The notes beneath the pieces were generated by a model. It was not told where the DNA came from. It saw nothing but the letters and a program-made list of their open reading frames with translations, and ran no database searches. From positions 1 through 34,167 of the forward strand of contig JAFYNS010000055.1 of NCBI GenBank assembly GCA_017556505.1: a stretch of 34,167 bases of DNA, read 5' to 3'. Shown here piece by piece: positions 8,031 through 15,900 of this stretch. Within the stretch, counting starts at the first letter, position 1. Each line of letters begins with the position of its first letter. The DNA is from Bacillota bacterium. Lineage in GTDB: Bacteria; Bacillota; Clostridia; Peptostreptococcales; Anaerovoracaceae. A program made the translations under genes and the position numbers.

Positions 8031-8876
8031 ATGAAAAACAGCCGAAATTATTTCACTACAGGGGAATTTGCCCGCATCTGCGGGGTAAAAAAGCAGACCC
8101 TGTTCCATTATGACGACATCGGTATCTTTCGTCCGGCCGTCACAGGTGAAAACGGTTACCGTTATTATTCCTATACACAGATTGAAACCTTCTCCGTGCT
8201 TATGGCGCTTAAAGATCTGAATGTTCCTCTGAAGGAAATTAAAGAGCACATGGACAGCCGGTCCCCGCAGACCCTGATTCAGCTTCTGGAGGAACGGCGC
8301 AGCGAAATTGATGAAATGATCCGTAAGCTCCAGTGGTCTAAAAAATTCATCGACACCAAGATTCATCTGACCCGTGAAGGCCTCCAGGCACCTCTTGGAG
8401 AAATCATCTTTGAAGACATGGAGGATGAATATCACATCACTACCCGCTATAAAGGACCGGATGAAGACAAGGATATCATGAAGGCAGTCAGTGACCATCT
8501 CAATTTCCGTCAGGATCTGGAAATTCCAAGCTGCTATGCTATCGGAGCCATCATCCCTGTGGACAGTGTTACAGAAGAAAACTATCTCTACTCCCACTTC
8601 TATTCCGTGGTGGACCGCGAAGATCTGCTTCCGGAAGATTACAGGCATGCTAACCTGGATACCGGAGGCCGATATATCTGCATCTACGATGACCAGGGAT
8701 ATCAGAATATCCACGAAAACTGCGTAAAGCTGATGGATTTTGCGAAGGAAAAGGGACTGCATCTGACCTCAGATTTCTACGAAGAAGTCATTCTGGATGA
8801 CCTGTCCGTAAAAGACTATAACCACTATCTGGTGAAGCTGGCCATCCGAGTTGAAAAAAATAAAAAGGGTGTCTAA
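8031..8876 (+). CDS. MerR family transcriptional regulator with effector domain
   Basis: The 281-residue protein starts at the ATG 8031, nine bases after AGGAGG; the TTG at 8025 is only three bases from the ribosome site and is rejected. Residues about 8-75 form the MerR winged helix: YFTTGEFARICGVKKQTLFHYDDIGIFRP, then NGYRYYSYTQIETF. A coiled-coil dimerisation helix follows (about 80-115). The C-terminal 150 residues resemble a GyrI-like/BmrR-type small-molecule-binding domain. Such proteins bend promoters with 19-bp spacers and activate on ligand binding. It may act on its own promoter; the MerR-type promoter at 13152-13182 is a second possible target. No nearby gene fixes the ligand. Confidence 0.9.
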   Translation: MKNSRNYFTTGEFARICGVKKQTLFHYDDIGIFRPAVTGENGYRYYSYTQIETFSVLMALKDLNVPLKEIKEHMDSRSPQTLIQLLEERRSEIDEMIRKLQWSKKFIDTKIHLTREGLQAPLGEIIFEDMEDEYHITTRYKGPDEDKDIMKAVSDHLNFRQDLEIPSCYAIGAIIPVDSVTEENYLYSHFYSVVDREDLLPEDYRHANLDTGGRYICIYDDQGYQNIHENCVKLMDFAKEKGLHLTSDFYEEVILDDLSVKDYNHYLVKLAIRVEKNKKGV

Positions 8877-8891
8877 AAAAAACACCCTTTT
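8863..8891. terminator. Bidirectional terminator overlapping a stop codon
   Basis: The stem AAAAGGGTGT (8863-8872) pairs perfectly with ACACCCTTTT (8882-8891). The stop codon of the MerR gene (8874-8876) lies in the loop, so the coding end is part of the terminator. It also ends the minus-strand propeller-like gene at 8908. Confidence 0.85.
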
Positions 8892-8907
8892 CTTATCTTA
8901 CCGTCTG

Positions 8908-9876
8908 CTATCTTACGCTGTCGTATTCTTCCATGGAACTTGCTTTCCGTTCTCCGGTCTTCACATCCATCTTATAATACTTCAGATTCCAGTCTTCATC
9001 CATCTGTGCGAAGTAGAACTTTCCGTTTGCCAGCTTAGTCATTTCCTCTGTCCGTTCACGGAAAATTTCCTTCGGTTTGGTCTTTCCGCCCAGACTGGTT
9101 TCGAAAACGATTCTTTCATAGTAACCCAATTCCAGATAATACAGTTTGCCGCCGCTGACCATGGCACCCTGAATGGAGTTCCTGGAATATCCGGTCGGAT
9201 CCTTGGTTGTTTCCGGTTTTATCTTTCTCAGCAGTTTTTTCGTCTTGCAGTCATAAATTTTCAGACCATCAAAACCTGCGTTGTCGCTTCCGTAAATATA
9301 ACGGCTTCCGCCAGTTGCTTCCAGCACATTGAAGTCTCTGTTTACGCACAGATACTTCCCGGATTTCACATTCAGAGAATAGAGCTGATAGCATCCGGCT
9401 TCATTGCTGTACTTGTAGCTGTACAGATTCCCGTTATCCTTATAATAGGATACAATCCAGTTATTAGAATTCACCTTCTTAATCTTAACCGGCTTGTTCT
9501 TCCCGCTGTTTCCTACATAATAGAAGATGGTCGCTTCATTGGCATAGTCGTTGGACTTTACCGCATAATAGAGACGGGTTCCATTGGTTACAATATTATC
9601 ATCAATGAAATAGCCAGACGGTGCAGAAGCCAGCTTTTTTCCAGTTCCCGATTTCGTTTCTGACACATAAATCGCATTGAAATCTGACCAGTAATATCTG
9701 TCATAAATTTTGATTTTTTCCGGCTGACCATAATCACCATAAAGAAACGTTGCTGCCTTGTAACTCTTTGTGGTGGTGGATGCATCTGCCGGTGCAGGTA
9801 TGGCCAAAGCAGCCATCAGTACTGCAATGAGCACCAACAAAATCAATTTTTTTCCTGTTACTGCCTTTGTTTTCAT
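8908..9876 (-). CDS. Secreted propeller-like protein (DUF5050-like)
   Basis: The 322-residue protein has a signal peptide (MKTKAVTGKKLILLVLIAVL, with a cleavage region near ADAS at about 33) and then repeated blades rich in Tyr, Gly and Lys. Examples are FYYVGNSGKNKPVKIKKV, YYLELGYYERIVFE and FYFAQMDEDWNLKYYKMD. The spacing of these WYY/FY strands resembles the bacterial beta-propeller families grouped as DUF5050; no catalytic motif is seen. Its ATG overlaps the stop of the upstream Sel1-repeat gene (ATGA at 9873-9876), and AAAGGAG precedes it, so the two are translationally coupled. A role in surface binding or sensing is a guess. Confidence 0.7.
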   Translation of the reverse strand: MKTKAVTGKKLILLVLIAVLMAALAIPAPADASTTTKSYKAATFLYGDYGQPEKIKIYDRYYWSDFNAIYVSETKSGTGKKLASAPSGYFIDDNIVTNGTRLYYAVKSNDYANEATIFYYVGNSGKNKPVKIKKVNSNNWIVSYYKDNGNLYSYKYSNEAGCYQLYSLNVKSGKYLCVNRDFNVLEATGGSRYIYGSDNAGFDGLKIYDCKTKKLLRKIKPETTKDPTGYSRNSIQGAMVSGGKLYYLELGYYERIVFETSLGGKTKPKEIFRERTEEMTKLANGKFYFAQMDEDWNLKYYKMDVKTGERKASSMEEYDSVR

Positions 9877-11513
9877 CTTATATCTCCTTTCATTCCCTTT
9901 TCTTTATATCTGAGAAGTTCCTCATAAACTTCCTTCTCAAAACATACAAGATTCTGTTCTTCTGCTTTCAGCAGTCTTGCCGAAGCCATGTGTCTCCACA
10001 GCCGCTTCTCCTCCGCAGAATCAACATGTTCGCTTCGATACAGCGCATCTTCCGCAAAAAGCAGACTGGCTCTGGCACTTCCGTCAAAGGAACCTTTTTC
10101 CAGGCACTGCAGATATTTCTCATAATCCGGAGAAATTCCGTCTTCTCCATAAAAACGAACTGCCAGATGAAGGGATGCATTGGGATAATTCATCTTCATA
10201 CCGTGTTCCAGAAGCTGCCTTGCCTCTTCCGTATATCCCAGCCTTAAATCCAGCAGAGCAAGCTGCTCCATTGCAAATACATTCCCCATGTCTGCCGCCG
10301 CTCTCCACCGATCACGGGCATTCTCATCTGCTGGCAAACCTGCGGCTTTCAGCACATCTGCCAAATATGGCTGATACTGCGGATTATCCAGAAACTGTGC
10401 TGTTTTAATTGGCCCCCAGAAAGATCCCATCTGCTGTGCCTGATGGAAAAATTTAATAGCAGCCGTCAGTTCCGCAACCAGTTCCTTCCGTTGGTTTTCC
10501 GGGTTTTCACGGTTCAGAATTTCTTCTGCCCGAAGCAGTGCCAGATCCCCCAGTCCGCTGACCGCATGATGGAATTTATGCTCTGCAGCTTCCTGATAAT
10601 ACCGCTCCGCTTCCTTCATGCGTTCTTCTTTCGTCAAATTCCCGGTTTCCCCATGAAGAATCATATACCCATACGAATAGGCTGCAGGAGCATAAGGAGG
10701 ATCACTGGAAGCCGCCTGACGGAAATAGAACGCTGCCTGTTCCAGATTCCGTTCCACCATATATCTGCCGGAAGGACCGTTTCCTTCATTTTTTACGATA
10801 AATTCAGTTCCCACATAATAGAACCCGGCCAGATTGCTGGAAGCGATAACATTCCTGGACGCCATTCTCTCCAATGCCAGAAAATAATCAATGCTGGTAA
10901 ACTCGTAACAGTCGCAGGTAAGATAATAATTGTCCAGCTGCTGTTTCAGATTGATTTTTCCGAATATTGTCCCTTCTGCGGGAGTATCCGGATTATGTCT
11001 CTCACTCAAATGTGTCTGAATGATTTCATAAAAAATGACCCCCAGCAAAACATCGTCTGCGCGCTCTGTCTTCATCAGAATTTCTGATGCATAAGCAAGT
11101 TCTTCTTTCAGCCGCGGCAGCGGTTCCTCATATGTTTTACCGCAGCGAGTGCAGCAGTAACGAATTACTGCAGTCAGACGCCTGCATATTTCTGAACGGT
11201 TTGCTGCAAGGGCATAATGAATGCAGTGGTATTTTGGGATGCCCATGCCAGGATCATCATTAATATGTTTCCCCACATTGCTGGAGCTGTTATCCAGCCC
11301 CCTGTTCAGAAACATTTCCACTTCCTGTTTTTCCTGCATTCCTGAGTCTGCCAGCTGTTCCTGTTCCATATATACTACAAGATGTTCCGGAAAAACTTCC
11401 GGATTGGTCATTCCGAAAACTGCGTTATAAAAACAAACCTGATTATCGAAAAGTTTTCCTTTTCCTGACAGGATTTTCTGCAGTTTACGAAGAACCGTTT
11501 TTTGCTGAAACAT
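9873..11513 (-). CDS. Sel1/TPR-repeat protein with N-terminal Cys cluster
   Basis: The 546-residue protein lacks a signal peptide. The C-terminal two thirds contain helical Sel1-like repeats, such as AAFYFRQAASSDPPYAPAAY, AERYYQEAAEHKFHHAVSG and DRWRAAADMGNVFAMEQLAL. The N-terminal part holds a possible zinc site, YCCTRCGKTY, at about residues 119-128. Sel1 repeats mediate protein-protein contacts. Its end overlaps the start of the secreted propeller-like gene by 4 bases. GGGAG sits six bases ahead of the ATG. A TATAAT -10 lies about 35 bases upstream, with a perfect palindrome further out at 11590-11601. Specific function is unknown. Confidence 0.75.
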   Translation of the reverse strand: MFQQKTVLRKLQKILSGKGKLFDNQVCFYNAVFGMTNPEVFPEHLVVYMEQEQLADSGMQEKQEVEMFLNRGLDNSSSNVGKHINDDPGMGIPKYHCIHYALAANRSEICRRLTAVIRYCCTRCGKTYEEPLPRLKEELAYASEILMKTERADDVLLGVIFYEIIQTHLSERHNPDTPAEGTIFGKINLKQQLDNYYLTCDCYEFTSIDYFLALERMASRNVIASSNLAGFYYVGTEFIVKNEGNGPSGRYMVERNLEQAAFYFRQAASSDPPYAPAAYSYGYMILHGETGNLTKEERMKEAERYYQEAAEHKFHHAVSGLGDLALLRAEEILNRENPENQRKELVAELTAAIKFFHQAQQMGSFWGPIKTAQFLDNPQYQPYLADVLKAAGLPADENARDRWRAAADMGNVFAMEQLALLDLRLGYTEEARQLLEHGMKMNYPNASLHLAVRFYGEDGISPDYEKYLQCLEKGSFDGSARASLLFAEDALYRSEHVDSAEEKRLWRHMASARLLKAEEQNLVCFEKEVYEELLRYKEKGMKGDIR

Positions 11514-11589
11514 ATTCTACTCCCATCTTTTCTTATATGTTTTAATTATAATATATTGATTCTGCGATATACAGGGCGAACTATTAAAA

Positions 11590-11601
11590 TCACCATGGTG
11601 A
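11590..11601. repeat. Perfect 12-bp palindrome TCACCATGGTGA
   Basis: TCACCATGGTGA, flanked by AAAA and ATTTT, sits about 75-90 bases upstream of the Sel1-repeat gene start, near the -50 to -60 region of its probable promoter. It could be an operator half-site pair. It is short enough to arise by chance. Confidence 0.3.
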
Positions 11602-11621
11602 ATTTTCATCTTTTTACGAAG

Positions 11622-11656
11622 AAAAGTGCCGCTTCCCTTCAGATGGGAACCGGCAC
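11622..11656 (-). terminator. Rho-independent terminator after the symporter gene
   Basis: GTGCCGCTTCCC (11626-11637) pairs with GGGAACCGGCAC (11645-11656) with one internal mismatch. On the minus strand it is followed by TTTTCTTCG. It closes the GPH symporter transcript. Confidence 0.75.
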
Positions 11657-11684
11657 ATTTCAGCTTTCCTTTTTTATTTCAACT

Positions 11685-13121
11685 TCATTTACCTGCAGAA
11701 AAAATATCATTGAATTCCGTCATATCTACCGGCTCGCCTGCTTCTTTCTTCTGGCGTGCTTCCATGATACGGCCGAAGTTCTTCTTGTTAATCGGATATT
11801 TTGTCATCATGACCACAACCAGTACCATGAACAGTCCCGGAATGAAGGTGAACAGGTTGCTCACCCAGCTCAGTGCCACATCCGGCTGCATGGCTGCAGT
11901 GTTATCAAATTTTGCCATTTCCAGTGCAACTCCCAGTACCTGCAGACCGGCTGCAATGGACAGGGATTCGGACAATGCCTGCAGGGAAATGACTGCCCCG
12001 GAATGATTTTCACCGGAAACCAGCTCTTCCACTTCACATACATCGTACAGCATGGACGGCATCAGCTGCCAGTAGCAGGTATTGGCCACAGAATACACCA
12101 GACATACTGCGACGACTGCGCCCAGAGATTCCACACCGATAAACCGGCTGGCCATGAGAATCATGCCGGAGATACCGATACCGGACATGAACACGGTTTT
12201 CTTATCAAACTTACCTGCCAGCCGTGCAATAAACGGAACGAAGACCACTCCGCTGACTGTGATAATCAGCATCATGAGAGAAATTTCCTTCTCGCTCATA
12301 CCCAGATTATAGGTCATGTAGAACACACGGTCTGAGGAGAAAATGGTATTGGCAATCAGATACACGATGCTGGATCCGATAATGAAGCGGATTGGACGAA
12401 GTTTGAGAATCTCCAGATAGCCCCGGAAGATTTCTGCAAACATCTTCACATCAAGGAAAGGTTTCTTCGTCTCAGACTTTCGGAAATCAGGCTTTGCCAC
12501 ATCATCTTTCTTAATAGTCATACCGCAGATCAGCAGGGATGCTCCGGCACAGACACCGGCAAAAATTCCCACTGCCTGCCAGGACTGCTGAGCAGTACGG
12601 CCCAGATTCATGCAGTAATCTACAATGATAGTCGGCATTACCATACCCACGCACATGCCCACCTGATTAAACACGTAAGCATAGGAACGAAGTACTGTTC
12701 TTTCGTTATAATCCTCTGTCAGATCTGATCCCCAGGCCATGTACGGGATAAATTCGCTGGAGAAACAGGTCCAGAAAAGAATAATCATAGCGGTATAATA
12801 GATAAATTTCATTCCGTCGCTGGCATCAATGGCTGTAAACAGCAGGCTGGTTACGACTGCAACCGGGAAAGCTGCCGCCAGCAGGAAAGGCTTTCTTCTT
12901 CCAAAACGTGTAACCGCTCCGTCGGACTTGTAACCGACTACCGGGCCGCAGAGAGCCTCCCAGATAGAACCAATGGCGGAAATCGTACCTGCCATGGCCG
13001 GACTAACCCCTGCCACCGTAGTCAGAAACAGCAGCAGATACGTGCCGGACAGGGTATACAGGGTATTGTCACAGATGCCGCCGATACCATAGGATAACTT
13101 GGTTTTAAAGCTTAATTTCAT
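11685..13121 (-). CDS. GPH/MFS family sodium- or proton-coupled symporter
   Basis: The 478-residue protein has 12 predicted membrane helices. Its opening MKLSFKTKLSYGIGGICDN and the loop SIWEALCGPVVGYKSDGAVTRFGRRKPF match the glycoside-pentoside-hexuronide:cation symporter branch of the MFS, which normally imports sugars or glycosides. No sugar-catabolic gene is adjacent, so the substrate is unknown. It is monocistronic, ended by the hairpin at 11626-11656. Expression is probably controlled by a MerR-family activator through the promoter at 13152-13182. That is unusual for sugar uptake and raises the possibility of a drug or metabolite substrate. Confidence 0.88.
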   Translation of the reverse strand: MKLSFKTKLSYGIGGICDNTLYTLSGTYLLLFLTTVAGVSPAMAGTISAIGSIWEALCGPVVGYKSDGAVTRFGRRKPFLLAAAFPVAVVTSLLFTAIDASDGMKFIYYTAMIILFWTCFSSEFIPYMAWGSDLTEDYNERTVLRSYAYVFNQVGMCVGMVMPTIIVDYCMNLGRTAQQSWQAVGIFAGVCAGASLLICGMTIKKDDVAKPDFRKSETKKPFLDVKMFAEIFRGYLEILKLRPIRFIIGSSIVYLIANTIFSSDRVFYMTYNLGMSEKEISLMMLIITVSGVVFVPFIARLAGKFDKKTVFMSGIGISGMILMASRFIGVESLGAVVAVCLVYSVANTCYWQLMPSMLYDVCEVEELVSGENHSGAVISLQALSESLSIAAGLQVLGVALEMAKFDNTAAMQPDVALSWVSNLFTFIPGLFMVLVVVMMTKYPINKKNFGRIMEARQKKEAGEPVDMTEFNDIFSAGK

Positions 13122-13151
13122 CTCATCACACCTCTTACTTTCTATGCTTTC

Positions 13152-13182
13152 AGTCTAAAGTATACGGTAACCGTATAGTCAA
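13152..13182 (-). promoter_or_regulatory. MerR-type promoter/operator of the symporter gene
   Basis: On the minus strand, TTGACT (13177-13182) and TAGACT (13152-13157) are separated by exactly 19 bases. The spacer carries the 17-bp palindrome TATACGGTAACCGTATA (13161-13177). A 19-bp spacer with a central dyad is the hallmark of MerR-activated promoters. The -10 lies about 30 bases upstream of the symporter ATG. Confidence 0.85.
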
Positions 13183-13205
13183 GAGGTTTTTGGAAATTAT
13201 TTCAT

Positions 13206-13232
13206 AAAAAAGAACTGTCCGACTGGACAGCT
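13206..13232 (-). terminator. Terminator after the lipid kinase gene
   Basis: CTGTCC (13215-13220) pairs with GGACAG (13225-13230) around GACT, extended by GA/TC. On the minus strand it runs into TTTTTT. It ends the transcript arriving from the lipid kinase gene. Confidence 0.7.
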
Positions 13233-13253
13233 CCTAAAAACATGATAACGTTC

Positions 13254-14210
13254 CTATTTCAAACCATATTTTACTTCAAACCCGCTCAGGAACAGTTCCT
13301 CTGCATCAGCTGGTTTCTTTTCCGGCAGCACCATGTCAATGGCACCCTCCAGATTCTTTATAACAATCTCCTCAGCACCTTCCTGATATTCCCCGTCCAG
13401 CGTCCAGGAAACATCACTGCTGGCATGGATATGGAATTCCTTCGCATTGACAAAAGTAATCATGTTCGTATGGTAAAAATTCTGAATGCTGAGCATGTGC
13501 ACCAGTTCCGCCAGTTCCAGCGGGTCCTTCGGCGTCTTTATGAGAAGCAGCTCAAACATGCCGTCACTCAGGTCCACATACTCCCGCCGGATCGTCAAAA
13601 GACCTGCTACCGATGTGGAGTTACTGATTGCACCCAACAGATAATCCCCTTCATAGAGCTGACCATCCGCCTCGATGGCCATATGAATCGGCTTCAGGTT
13701 GGCAACCTCTTTCACCCCAGCCAGCACATAGGCCGCATGGCCCAGCGTGTTCTTGATGCTCTGCGGCGTGGCGTAGGATGCCCTGGTGAATGCTCCGAAG
13801 GAAGCAATATAAGAAAAGGTTCTGCCGTTAAAGGATCCAAGATCAATAGCACGCACCTTCCCTCTGACGATGTTCTTGGCATTGAGAATCACGTCCTTGG
13901 ACAGTTCCAGACTGTTGGCGAAATCATTGGTGCTTCCCGCCGGGATATACCCCAGCGGCACTCGGATGCCTCTTTCCACCAGGCCGGCAGCCACCTCATT
14001 AAAGGTTCCATCTCCGCCGATCGCCACCAGCAGGTCGAAGTCTTCCGCGTACTTCTTCGCATATTCCGTTCCGTCTCCCTGTCTGGTTGTCACCAGCACC
14101 GTCGGCATGTAACCGTTCCGCACGAAGAGTTCCGCAATCTCCGTCAGATACTTGTTCGCACGCATGGTCCCCGACCGCGGATTGATTATAATCAAAACTT
14201 TCTTATCCAT
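13254..14210 (-). CDS. Diacylglycerol/lipid kinase family protein (YegS/BmrU-like)
   Basis: The 318-residue protein begins MDKKVLIIINPRSGTMRANK and has the nucleotide-binding motif GGDGTFNE at residues 65-72. Both are hallmarks of the DAGK catalytic domain. The C-terminal beta domain (about 140-300) completes the two-domain fold, and the length is typical. Members phosphorylate diacylglycerol or related lipids at the inner membrane face, feeding phospholipid or lipoteichoic acid recycling. It follows the FeoA-FeoB-like gene by 39 bases with no terminator between them, so they are probably co-transcribed. The exact lipid substrate is uncertain. Confidence 0.92.
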   Translation of the reverse strand: MDKKVLIIINPRSGTMRANKYLTEIAELFVRNGYMPTVLVTTRQGDGTEYAKKYAEDFDLLVAIGGDGTFNEVAAGLVERGIRVPLGYIPAGSTNDFANSLELSKDVILNAKNIVRGKVRAIDLGSFNGRTFSYIASFGAFTRASYATPQSIKNTLGHAAYVLAGVKEVANLKPIHMAIEADGQLYEGDYLLGAISNSTSVAGLLTIRREYVDLSDGMFELLLIKTPKDPLELAELVHMLSIQNFYHTNMITFVNAKEFHIHASSDVSWTLDGEYQEGAEEIVIKNLEGAIDMVLPEKKPADAEELFLSGFEVKYGLK

Positions 14211-14248
14211 ATTTTTTCCCCTTTTTGTTCAGATCAAAATACCTTATC

Positions 14249-15751
14249 CTAATATATTACTCCTGTTTCCTGAATTTTGCAATAGACCGCTGTGGTTATC
14301 CCGCAAAATATCACTCCCAGAATCAGCGGTGCCGCTGCAGCTGCCAGGGTCCACTTCCAGCTTCCCGATTCTTTCCGGACGGTCAGCAGTGTCGTAGCAC
14401 ATGGCCAGTGCATCAGAGAAAAAAGCAGCACATTGAATGCAGTCAGAGAGGTCCACCCATTATCCAGCAGCAGTTGGCGGAAAAAACCCAGATCCGTTAC
14501 TTCCGTCAGCATCCCCTGCTTCATATAGATCATCATCATGGCCGGAAGGACAATTTCATTGGCAGGCATCCCAATCAGGAACGCCAGCAAAATGACACCA
14601 TCCATTCCAATCACGTGACCTGCAGGTTCCAGCAGCTGAGCTGCAGCCGTCAGCAGGCTCACATCTCCTGCTGGAATATTAGCCAGCAGGTAAATCACCA
14701 TCCCGGCCGGGGCTGCCACAACTACGGCCCTGCCCAGTACCAGAAGAGTACGCTCCAGAATCGATCGGAGAATCACTTTCCCAAACTGAGGCCTGCAGTA
14801 AGGAGGCAGTTCCAGCACGAAGGATGATTCTGCACCCTTGAGAACCGTGAGTGAGAGAATTTTGTTCAGCAGAAAGGCTGCCGCTACACCGATCAGAATT
14901 ACACCGGTAAGAAGCAGTGCTGGTACGCCGCCATGACCGTCTGTGCTGAAGAACATGGTGATAATGCAGATCAGAATCGGAAACCTTCCATTGCATGGAA
15001 TCAGAGAGTTGGTAATCATGGCCAGAAGCTGCTGCTGGCGGGATTCCATGATACGGCATTCCACTACTGCGCTGGCATTGCATCCGAATCCCATGCACAG
15101 GGTCAGGGCCTGTTTTCCACAGGCACCGCAGCACCGGAAACACCGGTCCATGTTGAAGGCAATCCGGGGGAGCAGCCCCCATTCTTCCAGCAGTGCAAAC
15201 AGAGGAAAGAAAATCGCCATGGGCGGAAGAATCACCGCAATCACCCAAGCCAGCACCCGATACATGCCGCAGGCCATCATTTCACAGAAAAATACCGGCA
15301 GTTCAAGGTCCGTCCTCATCAGATCATATAAGGGCTGTTCCAGAGAAAACAGCAGACTGCTCAGGACAGCAGACGGGTAATTGGCCCCCCGGATGGTAAT
15401 CCAGAAGATTCCCAGAAGAAGCAGAAGCATGACAGGAAAGGCTGTCACCGGATGGGTCAGAAGACGGTCCAGTCCAGTTCGTCTGCAGCAGGATTCTTTC
15501 TCATCTGCTCCGGCAGCAGCAGCCTCCATAACCGGCTGTACCAGAATGTCTGCACAATCCGTTCTTCGGAGTGCGATGACGGTACCGTCCACATCATATG
15601 CAGTAGGGTCATTCAGGGGGCTTCGATACAGGCACCGGATGTATGCCCCGGACCGGATTCCCATTCCCTCCAGTCTGCCTTCCCCGCCGATTACCTGCAG
15701 TATGACAGCCTCTTCATTTTCTCTTAATTTATGTAAAGGAATTGATTTCAT
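14249..15751 (-). CDS. FeoA-FeoB fusion lacking the GTPase domain
   Basis: The 500-residue protein starts with an SH3-like FeoA domain (residues about 1-75, including LEGMGIRSGAYI and VDGTVIALRRTDCADI). A short linker leads straight into the FeoB membrane core: LLTHPVTAFPVMLLLLLG, MAIFFPLFALLEEWGLLPRI, then the gate motif GFGCNASAVVECRIMESR and the second gate half with FLIGMPANEIVLP. Normal FeoB has an N-terminal G domain with GxPNxGKS and a helical GDI domain; neither is present here. FeoB imports Fe(II) across the membrane. The missing GTPase may be a separate protein or be dispensed with. A terminator upstream (15836-15877) separates it from the YihY gene, so it has its own promoter. Confidence 0.85.
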   Translation of the reverse strand: MKSIPLHKLRENEEAVILQVIGGEGRLEGMGIRSGAYIRCLYRSPLNDPTAYDVDGTVIALRRTDCADILVQPVMEAAAAGADEKESCCRRTGLDRLLTHPVTAFPVMLLLLLGIFWITIRGANYPSAVLSSLLFSLEQPLYDLMRTDLELPVFFCEMMACGMYRVLAWVIAVILPPMAIFFPLFALLEEWGLLPRIAFNMDRCFRCCGACGKQALTLCMGFGCNASAVVECRIMESRQQQLLAMITNSLIPCNGRFPILICIITMFFSTDGHGGVPALLLTGVILIGVAAAFLLNKILSLTVLKGAESSFVLELPPYCRPQFGKVILRSILERTLLVLGRAVVVAAPAGMVIYLLANIPAGDVSLLTAAAQLLEPAGHVIGMDGVILLAFLIGMPANEIVLPAMMMIYMKQGMLTEVTDLGFFRQLLLDNGWTSLTAFNVLLFSLMHWPCATTLLTVRKESGSWKWTLAAAAAPLILGVIFCGITTAVYCKIQETGVIY

Positions 15752-15835
15752 AATGTCCAGTCTCCTTTTCGGTTTTTCATGGTATTACTACAGATATGCT
15801 TCTGCCCCAGAAAAGGTTACCCGGCCAGTCAGGCG

Positions 15836-15877
15836 AAAAAAATAACATAATGCAGGCATTCCGCCCGATTATGCTAT
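15836..15877 (-). terminator. Terminator after the rph-rdgB-YihY operon
   Basis: A long stem (15842-15857 with 15863-15877, small internal loop) is followed on the minus strand by seven T residues (15836-15842). It separates the YihY gene from the FeoA-FeoB gene. Confidence 0.8.
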
Positions 15878-15900
15878 TCTTTCCGTTTTGGTTTTATATT

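Noticed and set aside
12082-12312. Short frames opposite the symporter gene
   Set aside because: Typical antisense shadows; no ribosome sites, no membrane or domain pattern.
15752-15835. Fur or DtxR-type box ahead of the FeoA-FeoB-like gene
   Set aside because: No palindrome close to either consensus is visible in this stretch, so iron-dependent control cannot be claimed from sequence.
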